From Aptenodytes patagonicus (taxonomy: Eukaryota; Chordata; Aves; Sphenisciformes; Spheniscidae), in contig NC_134963.1 of NCBI RefSeq assembly GCF_965638725.1, forward strand, positions 14,970,501 to 15,034,500: a DNA stretch of 64,000 bases. Reading direction: 5' to 3'. The notes beneath the pieces are model-generated. The model searched no databases, was not told the DNA's origin, and saw nothing but the letters and a program-made list of their open reading frames with translations. A program made the translations under genes and the position numbers. This document shows, piece by piece, positions 44,166 through 58,120 of this stretch. Each line of letters starts with the position of its first letter. Position 1 is the stretch's first letter.

Positions 44166-47100
44166 TCCCACTTGAGTGGATAATCAGGAAGAACTGTACC
44201 TGGGGGAAATGAGCCTGTGTGTATGTACTGACTGCCGCCTTCCCCTCCTGCTGTGAAACTCCACAGGGAGAAGAATTAAAGCAAACAGGAGCTAATGGTA
44301 ACAGGATTAAGGCTCAACATTTCTTTGGAAATAATAATTCGGTATGGCTAGAGGAGAAATGATGAGAAGCAGAGCCTGAGCAGGGAAGATAGTCCAAATC
44401 TGGCTTGAGAGATACAGGGAAGTAGAGGAGGAAAAGCTTTACTTTCCAAAACAAAGTGATTTGATTCTTGTCAAATGGATCCCATGAAAGTGGAGAGCTA
44501 AGCCAAGGAATCCAGTGGCTATCTCCAGTGGGAATAGCCGTTTTGGGATGGGGGAAGAGAGTTCAGTAAGGAAGGAAGCAAGGTTTTCAGTGGGCATAAA
44601 AATGTTGTTATGTACAATAGTCTGGTATATTCACCAGGAACAGGGAAAATTACCAATTCTGTGGGCAGGCCATTTATGAAAGGTTTCAGCGTCTGTTTTC
44701 AGTGCAATGCCAATTAATTAAAGGGTTGGTGGTATCTGCTTTCAAAATGTTTGAAAAGCCATTTCTAATTCTGATTTTTTTTCCTAAATGCTCCTGGAAA
44801 ATGTATTTGGAGAAGTGTATGAAAAGGTCAATCTGAGCCTAAAACTACAGATAGCACTTGATACGCTGTTTCAGAATTACTATTTTTTATTTGGTGATAA
44901 GGAAGGAAGGTAATCAAGGGGAAAGAACAGGGAACATTTTTTGCCATTCTTATCGTCCTTTTTCTTTACTTTTTTTTTGCTTTATTGAATGACCTTTCCC
45001 AGTTGTCAGTGTAAGAGAGGGGACTATCATCATCATCATATACTTGAACCACTGCTACAGCCCAAGGGCTCAAGAAGATCACACAGTTAAGACTTCATAC
45101 CAGCACACAGCGGAAGAATTGCCACGTACCTCGGATGGTTTTGGTACCCATGTAAGAACCCCTGCACCAGCACCAAGATTTTCTAAAGGACTTCTAATGA
45201 TTCGTTTTTCTTTTGCTTCATCTCAGTGATCCCTTCTGGATTTTTGCTTTCCCTCACTATAAGGCAGCATTCTGGTCCCGGTACAGAAGCCTGGCTCCTC
45301 TGGTGGTGTGCTCAGAGGTATCCGACACCTGTGTGCAGGTAACCCATTGCAATTCTCCTTTGTCTCAACAGAAATCCAGGCGAGTTGCTGTTTGGGTAGC
45401 CTTTGAGACAGAAGGCTTCTGTTGCTGTTCAAATGGATACCTCAGTGACAAAATGCAGCACTGAGATCTGGGTGCCAGGGCTTCATTATGGGAAGAGCCT
45501 GCACCTGAGAGGGCATGGGTGCCCGAGATTCGGTGGGCCATCCAGTGCTCCACTTCTCTGCTAAAATTAATTAGTGCTGAATAGAAGGTGAAATTTTATG
45601 CTGTGGATATTTATTCTACTGGAAGCATAACAAAGATCGGCTTAATTCCTGCGAGGTTAAAGAATTTACTACAGGCCACTGTTACATAGCTGTTAAATTA
45701 AAACAACATCCTTCAGTCCCTATTCTTCTGGCCTGGATGCTGTGGAAGAAACAGCCCTGTGCCGTTAGCAGTCTGTCAAACCCTCCCTCCGCGGGTAAGT
45801 TAGGGTGGTGGTTTTGTGAGGCACCCTCTCCTAGAACGTGACATTTGGACCAGAAGACATACTGGGGAAACTTCAGTTCTAGTGACAACTGATGAGAAAC
45901 TTCTGTTGATTTCCATGGGAAAACAGTTAGGGATGTGGAAAGAAATTATCCGCTCAAATTTCAGAGAGGAAATAAAAGCCGGAGCCTTTTTTCGCCATTG
46001 AACAGTTGTTTTTCTTTTTTTTAATAAAGTCATTATAAATATGTACAAAGAGTCTCAGCATATGAAATTCCTTTTACAAAAGAGAGAAGCCACATCCAAC
46101 CATAAACAGGAGCCTTCAGGAACTCGTATCAGCAGTGAGCATATGCTTCGCTCTTGCTTTGGTGAGGGTGGAAACTTGCACAGTGACTCTGCAAGAGTTT
46201 GCATCCAAATAGTACTAAATCAGTAATGTGCAAGGAATTGTGTATTCACTGCATTTCATCTGGTTTATTCTGTTAGCAATGCATCAGGGAGCAGACTGGA
46301 AAATTTGCCAATGTCCTAAGGACTAAAGATGACGGGAAGATTTTTTCTTGTGATAAACTGTGGTCTTCAAATTGATTGGAAAGGTTATGCTGTGAATACC
46401 CGTGAAAACTAAATCCCATAGTAGTTGGTTTTGCTCTCTCCTTAGGTGGCATCTGTAACTAATAATGGATGTAACTAATAATGGCAGTTCAGTACCCAGA
46501 TGCTTTCAGTGAATATTTGTCAAGCTCCAAAGTCACTTTCTGTAAATACTAAAAAACTTGTGAACAAGTACTCAAGTATTCATGCAGAGTGAACACTGAA
46601 GAAGTCTGATCGGAGTTACATGAAAATTCACCCTTGTATTCAAATAAATATTGTCAGAAAAAAATATTCACTTGTTTTGTAGTTTTAAATTTCTCTTGCA
46701 GATGGGGAATGGAAATGCTGCAGCTTTGACTGGAAGAGACAGCTTTTTCCCACAACTGCTACGGGCAGAGCTGTTTGGAAGACCTGCGTTTGGGAGTGCG
46801 TTTGGGGTGTATGCTGATAGAGGTTCTCGTTACACAGCTGGCGCGTGATTCAAGCCAGTAGGATTGGCAGAGGGAAGAAGCACAGAAGTGTCTTACGCTG
46901 GGGACAGGGACATATGAGCAAAGACAGCCTTCCGAACAGAAAGGGCTTGCACAGTCGGACCGGGACAGAATTAGAAGACCAAGGTCGGAGCAGCATGCGA
47001 GGGTTCCTCTCCTCCCTTCAGCCTAGCTGATACACTAGTGTTTTCCTAAGGAAGATCAAGTCCCATCTTATTTAGACTTCCCCAGGCTTTTGGATTTCGA

Positions 47101-48149
47101 ATTAACGTGACTGTGTCTCCTAACCTCTTGTACTAAGAGAGATGAACAAGTTCAGCTCAGCATACAGCAAGCTGTGCCTTGCAAATTGTTCTACAAGAAT
47201 GCGGCTAATTTTGAAGCTTGGATTCAAAATCAAATTTGCTTTAAGCAAATTTGCCCCTAGAAAAGTTGTGAAGATACTGTTCACCTGTCATGGAGGTAGA
47301 ATATAGCCAGGAGGTTTTGACACGGACAAAAAATGTGGGTCCAGGATTTAATTTGGGGCCACAGGTAGTTTGTTATATATATATATATCTCTCAAGACTT
47401 CTGTCAAGATCATGGACATATGTTTTAAAACCATTTGTAGGAAATTAAATATTGAGGTAGAAGTACTATTCTGTCCTCATCACGAACCATTTTGTACATG
47501 GTAGTGCAGTTTTTAGAAGGGAAAGATCTCCTTCAGTTTTGCTTCCCCATCCTCCATTGCCCCCCGCCAAAGTGAGACTCTCCTCTGCCTGCTGAACCTG
47601 TGAGGACTACAGTGAGAGCAGTATTGAACAAAACTGTTTCGTCTTACGAGGCAGCAGGGAAAAGCACCCACTTCCAAGGTGCACGTGGACATAGAAACTG
47701 CACCGGTTTAACCAAATCCGTTTGTAATCAGTGTCATTAGAAGGTACTGCTTCTGCGTTTGCAGTGGAGGTAAGGCCCTTGTAATCTTAGTATGATGTGG
47801 AAACAAAGCAAACTCACAAATCAGATTAAACTGATTTAACAAGTGTTTCTGATTTAAGTAAATTGCTTTAGTAATGGGCTTAGCTAAATTAGGGTGATTT
47901 CTGCATGCCTACATGCTCTAAAGCAGAGGTATGATGGGTTTCTCACTCCTCATCACTGACAACTCATTGATTTTGGTGGTTTGCTGTATGTTTTTATTGG
48001 GTGATGCCTCTCCTGGGCACATGAAAGTGTGTGACACAGGAGGCATTGCTGTTCCTGTACAATATAGGAGGTAGCACTGGTCCCATTCCATATTTTTTTA
48101 CCTACTGAAAATAATTCTAAGAGAGAAGAGGAAGGAATCTGGAATTAAT

Positions 48150-48224
48150 GGGCTAAATTCTGTCTTGGGTGTAACCCAGCCATCTGCAACCAGACAGCGG
48201 TGCTATCCTAGAATTAATTTGGCC
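48150..48224. repeat. Palindromic MITE-like fossil, copy 1
   Basis: Begins GGGCTAAATTCTGTC and ends AGAATTAATTTGGCC, so the ends are imperfect inverted repeats. The inside has GTGTAACCCAG. This fits a short palindromic sauropsid MITE whose ends read GGGCCAAATTCTG. Confidence 0.45.
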
Positions 48225-48555
48225 AAAGGACTTATTTTAACAGGCAGGGGGAGAGAAGCTGATTAGTAGTCCACACTAGACTGCTTTTTTAACTTGAAAT
48301 GTGAAGTTCCAATATGTGATGGGAGCTATCTTGGTGGAGTGCTGCTTTAAAAATTAATAAAGACTTTCCTCACAGCCACATTATGCGGCGTTCTATATAG
48401 ACTATGATCTCATAACCTCCTCCTCTGGCTTGCACACGCACCGTCTGCTGAAACCTAAGATGAGGTCTTTTTTTTTTCATTTAGAGAGCACTCCCCGGTC
48501 TTCATGGAGGCGCAACTGCGAAGCTAATCAAAATCAATGACTTCTTGGCTGCTGT

Positions 48556-48588
48556 AAAAAAAAAAAAGAAAAAAGAAAAAAAAAAAAG
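48556..48588. repeat. A-rich low-complexity run
   Basis: A-runs broken by single G, next to no recognisable element. Confidence 0.9.
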
Positions 48589-51500
48589 GAGCAAGAGAGA
48601 GGAACTGTGCTGGTTTCCCACCCGTTAGTACGGTACAGAAACCCCCCACCATCTCACACAGCTGTTGCAATACAGTAAGAACAGCACTAGGGGAGTATAC
48701 AGCATGCTTTCTTTTCCAATACAAACATCAACCAGGGTTAAATCAGGTATTTTAAAAAGGATAAAAACACCCCTTGTCAAAAAATGGAGGCATTCAAGAA
48801 TAGCAATTATACCAGAAAATGTAAGGCTTTGACAAATACATACCCTCTAGTAAATGATTCGATTTATGTACAGGGAATGCTGGCTATAAAGTGCTGGTAA
48901 GCTGTTTCTCTAGCAAAGCTTGCTTGACCCAGCAACTAGTAGATGAAAGTCTCTAAAACTTAACCCTCGGTTCACACTAAACGTCCAATTTAGAACTACA
49001 AAAGTGAAGCAAATCAGGATTAAAGCAGGATTTGGGTACCGGACCTGCTCTCGTTTACACCTGGGAAGCACCATAGCATTTGGTTGCTGTTTCATGAGAG
49101 TAACAACGGGCAGCACGTGTCTTCTGACATTTTTGCTGACTATTAGGAACCACCAAGGAGGATACCGCTCCCCTGGGACTTCTGGGGTTTTGGGTTTTTT
49201 ACAGAAAAGCCTGTCCACGGCGGGGTAGGACTGAGGGAGATTAGCCAATCACTTTGCTACTGAGGTTGATCACTGATTCAAGAGGCTTTCCCAAGGTGAG
49301 GACGCTATGGTAAGGACAGAACTTTCTTTCGTTTTCCTTTGCTGTGCTGTTTCAGGGGAATTGCCTCTTTGGGAAAAATGCTACAAGAAGTCTCAAGGCT
49401 GCAGACCCAAATAGCCAGTGCGGCAGGAAAACCAATGGCAGTGCAAACCGTACGCACAGAAGATGGAAGGGAAAACGGAATAATGCATATTCTGGGTGAG
49501 AAGTTTCTTAAACATTCAGAACTCGGGAGCTAATAATTGTTACAGGCGAGGAATATGTGGGAGAGCCCTCTCTCTTGCACTGAGAAATGTAAGCCAGCTC
49601 CTACGCCGGATGGGTTGTCACAAGGCTGCCTCCGTGTACGTGGGGTACACACACAGGGTGAGGGCAGATTGTGTAGGGGTGGAGGGAAGACCTCCTGCGG
49701 GCTGCGTGGCCTGTATAGCAAAGTGACGCATCCAGTCTTCCCGATCAATTATTTTCTGTTCAAATTTGACTCGTGCAATACCGTACGCACAATTTCACTT
49801 CCTCGTTTGAGTAATTTGCAGACAGTTGTATTTTTAGGACTATGTCCGATCCAGCAGTCACTAATCCAGCACTTGCAACACTGCTGAAATCAGCTGAGGC
49901 TCCTCCTTTTGCTAGAAGAATTCTTACTTATCTCAGTAGGAGACTGAGTCGGGAAGGAGTACAGGATGCCGAGTGTTACTAAACATCAGGCCAAAAATGG
50001 TAGGAAAATGTTTTATCGGTCCCTGTGGTTCTGAGGCCATCCAAACTCTATCCACAGACAAACTACACTTAGCTACACGATCCCTCCCAACACCGCACAT
50101 AATATAAAGTAGGGCAAGGTTACTCATTAGGAACAATTTGCTCTTTCAGCATAGCCCTTTCTGCTGTTTGTGAATTGACTTGGATCAATAACACCCATGG
50201 ATATGTGTGCAGGGGCCCAAAACACATTGGTGAATATTTGATAAAGGGAGAATTCAGCTTTTAGATTGCTTAGAAACATTTCTCCTGCAGTAGTGAAAAA
50301 TGCAAGGTCTGACTGGGACACAGTGACCACCCAGCTTGTTCCTTGACTGGGCGAGGGTTAGGAAGTATTTAAAAGACAAGGAGCCAAACTTCCTTTGGAA
50401 ATCGGGCTCTTAACGTTCCTTTATGCCTTTGAAAATCCCCCCCTGCCATGAGAGGAACAATTTTCTGGTGCAAATATCTGAAGCTGGGAAAAACGTTTCT
50501 AAAAAACTGTGCATAACAATTACTGTAAATAGCATCTGGAAGGTATCCTGAATGTGACAGGTAGTTTTGGCTGCAAGAAAAAAAGCACTCAGTACTAGAC
50601 TGAAAAAAGCCCTTTGACTTCCAAGGAGAAGTTCTCCTGGTATCCCCTAGCCTATTGATTGGTCTAGAAACCAACCAGCTCTTCCCTGGTTCACAGGATT
50701 TGAGACTGCTTAAATCACCATCCATGAGAACACCCAGCTCCGGGACTGCAGGAGACTCTGCACTAGCAGGCTTTGACATGCACACTGCAGTGAAAAGAGC
50801 TGGTGTGTCTTTGCCACCTCGGTGAATGCTGCTTCCCAAGCTCCGAACCGCCAAAAGAAAAAGAACTGCCCCAAGGAAAATTAGTTTTATAAAGTTCTGG
50901 GCTAGATTATTTGTTTTGTCTTAATTTATGCAGAGATTGAAAGAAAGAAAAAAATAGCACCTTCTCAACAAGTATTTTTTTTTGCTATCTTGTGTATAAA
51001 TATTAATAACCAAAATAGATTTCTCCTTGTCCCATGTTTCAGAACATCCTCTTGGGGAAACTGTAGCACCACAAAGAGGCAGTTTAGCCCCAGACAAATA
51101 TTAAATGTAGCACCAGAGAAACTAAAGTCATAAGAAAAGCTTATCTCACCTGGTGCTATAGCGCTTAATATATACACACACAAACTGTCTGTTGTCCAAG
51201 CTGCTAAGCACCTGTTCCCCACCACCACGGCTAGGACATGCCCATTTTGCAGCAAGTTTGGTCTCTCAAGATATTACTTAACTCTGGATGTAGAGATTAT
51301 TTTTCATCCTGCTGCACTGAAAGGAACGTTTACGTTGCCATAAACGAGGTGCAGTGGAGAAAATGCTAGCATTACAGCAAGGACATCACTAATCTTTTGA
51401 CTCAGACTGCAGGAGCATGAATGCTCAGACCACCATCATCTACAAGGAACGTTGCTTACGTTCTCAACAAGGCATGCACGTTTTAACGTATGCATACAGG

Positions 51501-52049
51501 AGGGTTTACATTCTTCTATATATAAGCATGTATGTGTCTCTGTTTTGCTGCTGGGCCCTTGAACAGCTCCTTCCGTGCAAATCCTTCTTCACGTTGCCCA
51601 AAGCACTTCCAACATCTTCCACTTCTTTCTTTATCTCCACTCTTCACAGCTGCTGCTCAGGCTCTGGATTCCCTGTAGGAAAAGGGGAAACAATTTTCTC
51701 CAAGGGCACAGGGTTTTCTCCAGCCTAAGAAAGCAAAAGAATTGTGTTTGGGTTTAATTATATTGATGCATCGGTTACAATAAAAGCTTCTTTTAAATTT
51801 ATGCTTGAACCCTCCTGCTAAATTTACTGACAAGAAGAGGTATATAATTTATGGGGATGCTGGTTTTGTGGTTCAACACAAGAGATTACGCCTTTATCCC
51901 TGTGCTACTGCAGGATTTCTGGTGAGCTCTCATTTTGCAAGGCTCGTTCTTTCGGGTGCTCCATCTTCATTTACATCACGTTAACAAAAACGCTAACTTT
52001 TAGGGAAGCCATTAATTTTGTTACAGGTAGGCAATGGGGTGCAGGAGTA

Positions 52050-52235
52050 TCACAGGAGACTGGAAGAACTCACTCATTCCTGGTTCTGCCACTGATTAGA
52101 TTTGTGGCCTTGGGCAAACCACTTCTTTCAGTTGCTGCTGTAAAATGAGGGCAGTAATAACTTATTTGCCTCATAGGCGGGCTGCAAGCCTTAATTAATA
52201 AAGTGCTCAGAGAAAGGCACCTATCTAAGTGCAAA
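52050..52235 (+). repeat. MIR/CORE-SINE fossil, well preserved
   Basis: The plus strand reads TGGTTCTGCCACTGATTAG, TGTGGCCTTGGGCAAACCAC, TGTAAAATGAGGGCAGTAAT, CTCATAGG and TAATAAAGTGCTCAGAGA, then AAGTGCAAAT. This is the complete order of a MIR-type core followed by the tail with AAAGTGCTCAGAGATCCT known from sauropsids. It is the best preserved SINE in the window. Confidence 0.75.
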
Positions 52236-52531
52236 TTAGCAGGAGAGGTGCCCAAGGGGCATCTACTCTGAAATTCCCATTTCCCGCATTTATACCTAGG
52301 CTTGTTGATACCAGCGTTGGCTGGGGCAGATCCCATCTTTCAGACTGTGTTGTCTAGCTCGCAGAGACTGTGACAATGAGTGATCTTATAAAAACCTCAG
52401 TGGAGAAATCTCTGCTGGCCCTCTGGATGAGGTGATTTCACCCGGGTGGGAGAAAGGAGGGGGGGAGTAGCTGACTATGCAACTGCATCGGCTATGAAGT
52501 CAGAGTGTAATTAGGGCTGGCAAACAGCTTT

Positions 52532-52625
52532 GGGGCAGATTCTGATCTGATGTAAACCCACAATCACTCCTTTCCTTCTGTAGTACTACCCTGTTTATGC
52601 CAGCAGGAAGGTTATCACGATTCAG
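52532..52625. repeat. Palindromic MITE-like fossil, copy 2
   Basis: Begins GGGCAGATTCTGATCTGATG and TAAACCCACAATCACTCC and continues to a diverged right part. The left end matches the GATTCTGATCTCA-TTTACA pattern of the copy at 54140. Confidence 0.4.
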
Positions 52626-54139
52626 TGGCGCTGCCTCTGAGATGAACTGAAACCTCCACTGTGAGGGAAGCGGGCAAATTCTGGCGCTGCGATGGACTGA
52701 GTAACCTAGAACTAGTCTCCAGTTCAGCCTCATAAGATTTAAGCGTATCTGCTTTATCCCAGTTACTGTCAGCTGCTCCAGCTGCTGCTGCGCACAGGAT
52801 GTGGCAATTACAACCTCTCCCTCCCTCAGTTTACAGTCTCGCTTTCCAGTTTCGAGAAATCTGAAGCAACAGTGAAAATAGCTTGAAGGACTAAAGCCAG
52901 AATGAATCATCTAGACCTGAAGCACGTTTTCATTTGTCTTGCTGTGATCAAGGCTACCAGCTAGCCACACAGTTTCTATGGCTCCTGTATCTGCATGCAC
53001 ACAGACTTCCACATACACACCCGCTCTCTGGAAGTCCTGGAGGTATTTTAAGGGGTTTTTTGCAAAGCTACTTAGCTTTTTTGGCAGAAGGTAAATAGGA
53101 AAGGTGTTCACTACTTGAGAAAGTATGAACATGATAATACTGGCTACACAAAAACAGCCAACAGAGCACAGACCGTCAATAAACAGCCCAGAGGTTGAAA
53201 TGCGTCCCCCGTTCAGCCTCCCGGCCTGCATGCATGGGAGACGGCCCCTCCTGCAGCCCTGCGCTCCCACACAGGCCGCCTGGGATCTCAGCCTGCGCTT
53301 GCACGACTGCACCCACAGGTCTAGGCCAACGCTGAGCACAGACAGGCACCACGGCTTGCTCTAGACTTGTGAAAGGTCACAAGGAGGAGATTCTGGGCAC
53401 CTGCGCTTCTCACACAAGATGTCTTTATGGAGAGGTCTTCAGAATTAACCCCATCAGCACCGTCGGGGTGGGAAAGCAGGGCACAGCCTGAGCTGACTGG
53501 AGGGTACTACTGAGAAACGGGGCTGGCGATACGGAGGAAGAGCCTGTGATGCGGTTGCTCACACTCAAAGAGGTGAGATATTTACTCAAGTTACACTGGA
53601 ATAAAGACTTCAGGAGTTGATTAAAGGATTTCCTCCAAAGCAAAACCATTTAATCCTTATTTATTATTTCTCCTGTAGTAGCACTTCCAATTGCCAGCTA
53701 TGAACCCTTGTCCTACTGTGCCATCTACGGCCTGCAACAGATCATCCTTGGTGTCATTATATTTTACAAACTGTCTCTCTGTGTCACTTAACATATAGAA
53801 AATCTATAAAAACCTGTAAAAGTTGATAAATCCTAGAGCGTCTTGAACTCCGAGTGATAAATCTGCTCTGGGGCAGGCAAAGAACTCAGCACAACACTCA
53901 TGCAGCTCACAAGCCCTATTGTAAGAGCTTAAATGGCTCTTAAGTTTTGCATCAGCCTCGTGCTGGCCTTCTGCATAAAGGTGAATTTCATGGAAAGAAT
54001 AAAAGAGAACCCCAGAATCCTGGCGTTCAGCCCATCTTTCAATAAAACAATTTTGAATATCCTAGGCTGTGTTAAAGCCATTTCTGGGTGCATATTGGCT
54101 GCATTGCCAGTATCTGACTCATTAATGGAATATACTTTG

Positions 54140-54215
54140 AGCCAAATTCTGATCTCATTTACAGCACTGTAAATCCAGGGCAACCCAATTGACTTCAGTG
54201 GAGTTACTCCAAATT
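54140..54215. repeat. Palindromic MITE-like fossil, copy 3
   Basis: Reads AGCCAAATTCTGATCTCATT, TACAGCACTGTAAATCCAGG, then ATTGACTTCAGTGGAGTTAC. This is a well-known kind of sauropsid repeat in which TTACACCGGTGTAAAT and ACTCCATTGACTTCAATGGAGT arms fold back on each other. About the right third of the palindrome is missing or diverged. I believe it belongs to the group called Chompy in crocodilians, but the name is from memory. Confidence 0.55.
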
Positions 54216-57200
54216 TCCCACAATAGGCACTCAGCAGATAGATCAAAATTTGGTACTTCAGGCTTGAAAAAGGCTGAGGAAAGCCAAACTACATCCCATT
54301 TGTAATACTGGGGTGGATAGTAAGTCGGAAAGAGTGCCAGCGTATCCCCTCTGCAGAGCTGCTGAAAAATTGTTTATTTTACATGTCATTCGTATAGTGT
54401 TGAAACTTGGGGGGGGGGATTGTCCACTACTATCAAAATTTTGCATTTACTTATAAAGAAAAGGAATTATAGCTGACTTCCTATATGAAAAATGTGGTGT
54501 CTATTGAAAATATGGATTGAAGTGATAAAGAAAAAAATGACTTGCTTTGAAATTTTTCATGGGAACCAACATTCCCTTTGGTGACGTATCCCTCTCTTCC
54601 TGGTCATTTAGGGAGACGCAGATTCTGCTCAGAAAGTTGCTCTTATTCATCGCACCTATTAAGCAATAAGGTTGTGAGACGACAAATCATCTTGGCTGAT
54701 ATTTGCAAGACCATCTCAGCCAGCCTCGGCATGTCCCATTGCTTTTAATAGATACAGGCATCTCGACTCCTCAATTACTTTGAGCTCTCCAGCCTTAAAT
54801 CCTACAGTTTATTCACACAGCTTGCTAAGCTGGTGTTTACCAAAAAAAGAAAGCTACTCTTCTCTGGGATGCCGAGTCGGATGGGCATGAAATGACTTGG
54901 GTAGGGGGTCCTGAGCCTCATCGCAGCATTTCTTTGACTAATCTTTATTCAGAGACGGGATGCAAAGCCATGCTTGGGTACCACCTGCATAAAGCCATAG
55001 GAGAATCATGTCCCCTAAAGCAGTTGGCAAAAGGAGTTCTGCTCACAGCTAAGGTGTCAGCATGTAACTTCTTGATTTAAATGGATTACACAGGCAATTC
55101 AGTTGGCACATGTTCCACTCCTAATAAACAAAATAACAGTTATTGATATATTTAAAGGAAAAAAAATATTCAAGGGCTTGGATTGCAAAGGGAAAGCTTG
55201 AGGCAGGGACAAAACGAGGCGCTCTCGCTTCCTTCCTCACGCAGCAGCAGGTTAACGAGAAAACAAGGGCTGGGCAAGAGCCCTGTCAAATTCCCAAGCA
55301 GCCTGCATCCACGTATACTCACACTTCATTATCATCTCTGTGGGGGACGGAAGGGTAACTTGGAAGACCAAAAAACAATTAGGAGGGGGTTTGAGAGGTA
55401 AGACGAAAGAAGAGTAGAACTACTAGGGAAGAACTTGGAAGAACGGTGTGTCAGGGAGATCTTAGCACAGGAAGATCAAGGAATCCAGACAGGGTAACGA
55501 GACATGTTGGGGCTCCAGTCTTTCCGCACAGAAGTGGCCTGCTTGGCCATAGTCCACCTGCGGAGAGGCATTTCTGGACCGCTGTTTATTTTTGAAAACT
55601 GCTGCTTGTTTATCATGAAAGTTAATGTTGAAGGCTTTCCTTGTGCAATTCAACTGTGAAGTTGGGGCAAGGGTGGCGGGGACCTTTGGCATTTTTGAGC
55701 ACGATGCTTGCTGCTAGGAAGAGCAGGCTCCTTCTTCCTTAGTTATCCAGGAGGATAAACAACAGCGCTTGCCTCTTTGTGTCAGGGATGCATACGGGGT
55801 GCAACAAGCAGAATGTTTGTCCTCGTGCAAAACTGCAGCTCACTGCTGAGCTAGTCGGCTTAGTCCTGCGCTAGCTGTACTGCCTCTGGTCCTTAATTTT
55901 CTTTGCACTCCTGCACAGCTCAGTGTGACATCTCCAGAAATCTTATCAACCCAATTTTAATACAGATAATTAACTGTACTGAGACTTTGGACAGAGTGGC
56001 TCTGTGTGAACCTCGCAGCAAACAGTGGGGGGAATTACTGGCAACACAGTGGGCACAGAACCAGGCTGGTGAAGCTGGCAGGCACAAGTAGGGTTTGATT
56101 TTAATACACTGCCACTTCTGAACTAATAGAGCAAAATACAAGTGACATTGTATGCCAAACTGGCACATGACAACTATACTTCATGCCCTGGCTGGATATT
56201 TCAAGGTGATGTCAGATTATATATTATAAAACTGCCATTTGCAAAGTATTCATCCGCAAATCCCAAGCATGGTCCACAGATACAAGAAGTTGGTCACATG
56301 CGGTGGCCCTAATCCTGCTTTCACTAGCATCACCCGGGGGCTGCGAGAGCAGGAGAAGTTCCCCGGTACACAGGGTTATTCCCGGAGCTGCACGGTTGTG
56401 TAAAGCCACAAGGACCCGAGGGAACAACTACCAACCTCCTTCCTCGGAAACAGTACGTACACTCACGGCAGCCAATGCAAAACGCTATTACCACTTGAAA
56501 AAGCAGGAAAGGAACTCAAGGAGTAAGCCAAGCTGAAACTGGCCTTTTCCTCTAACTTCCGTCTCCCTTCTGCGACCACTAGATCACAAGACAAATGCTG
56601 ACTTTGCAGCGCATTTATTAAGTGTACAGGTTACTCTCCTCAGCTGTTCCATGAAATCCCAAGATCACAAGTGCTCAGAGCCTGGACTTTCCATGTCATT
56701 GCAGAACAATATTATCAGTGCAGAGTGTCTCTGAGGATGGCAGAAAAATACATTTTTTGTTCAGAAATACTCTGCTGAGTTAATAAACACTACTGTCTTA
56801 CCACATCTCTAAGTCTAACCCAGCTCACTGCACTATCACTTGGGCTCTGAGATAGTGCAGATAATCAGATACCTCCAGTGGTGTAAGCAAATTACTATTC
56901 AGGAAGAATAGAAAAGATTCTTAATGGCAAAAATAACCCAGAAACTGAGGTGCAGATGATAGATTTAATTATTCTGGGGTTGCATTGTGTTTTCATCAGC
57001 AGCTTGGTCACTTGTGCCTTCGAAGCTTGCCAGGAGTCAGACAGGTCATTCCGCTGTGCACAGGGGCAACCAGGAGACTGTTACTAGCTTGTTATTCTCC
57101 CACATCTGGCCTCTTCATCCCTGAAACTGCTTCACATCACACACAAGGATCTTCTTTGCAGAGACTTACATTTGTATTTGTGTCCACGAAGCCCCAGAGC

Positions 57201-58079
57201 ATTTGGAGGCAGCTCAGCACATCCTGTCTGCAGCAGCCTTTGAAGCTGCGAGGAAGGTCTGTGCATGCTAAAGGAGCTCGCCTCGGCCGTGTTGAGGATA
57301 ATGCTTTGCTTTTCCATAGTGTCTTTATCAAAGCAATTTATAAGCAACTGGTTATTGTTGGACCTGAAGTGCAGAAAGCCAGATGGGGGTGAGGGCTCCA
57401 CAGAGTCAACAGCAGAAGAGATTGGGGAAAAAAAATAGTATCTGCCTAACCAAAGCTATGCAAACCTTCACAGAAATTAAAAATCCAAACAGCTTTGGCC
57501 TCGTGGGATTGCCAGGAAGTCTGGGCTGAGTGTGTGCATGGATCCACGGGGCCAGCGAGCAGGCTCTGACAGCCCTTCTCACCTGCCACCTTCTCTACAT
57601 GGGATGAAGTCCCAGACCGAGCAGGGAGGAATTTCCCCAGGCTTGTTAGAAAGAAAAGGACACCTGAGACACTAGATAAGGGAAATCACTGCAGTCCCCC
57701 TTGGATTTCAACTTTTTTTGAGCTCAGAGAGGCAAGCAAGTCAGACGGGTGGGTTTGCTTCCAGACACTAGAATCAAACTTGCCACAAACTGACGGGAAG
57801 GGAAAGAAGATCTCTAAGCTCTGCTCCTGACCACAGTCCCACATCTGTAACCCCTGCCCCACACCACTGACGCTCTCCGAGGGCTTTGCTGGGCACAGCT
57901 CTGCAGACACCATCCCGGATGATTCTATAGAAATTGAGGCTTTGATTCATCAAAAAACCCAGTTTTGTTCTGGTTTTGTTTTCAAAGAAAGCTTTCCAAA
58001 GGTAACCAGCTGAACCTCCTGACAGAGGCAGCAGTTGTGGCTCAGACAGATGACAACAATGCCCCCCCATACACCAGTG

Positions 58080-58120
58080 CATACACACACCCGCGCGCCC
58101 GCGCGCAGTGCAAACACACA
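58080..58120. repeat. Alternating CA/CG tract
   Basis: CACACACCCGCGCGCCCGCG followed by CGCAGTGCAAACACACA. Strong alternation of purine and pyrimidine. Confidence 0.7.

Noticed and set aside
50369-50854. Minus-strand open frame of 161 codons between RNFT2 and HRK
   Set aside because: No recognisable domain or promoter. Judged chance.
52500-53339. Two neighbouring minus-strand frames of 136 and 142 codons
   Set aside because: The first contains a palindromic MITE-like fossil, and neither resembles a known protein.
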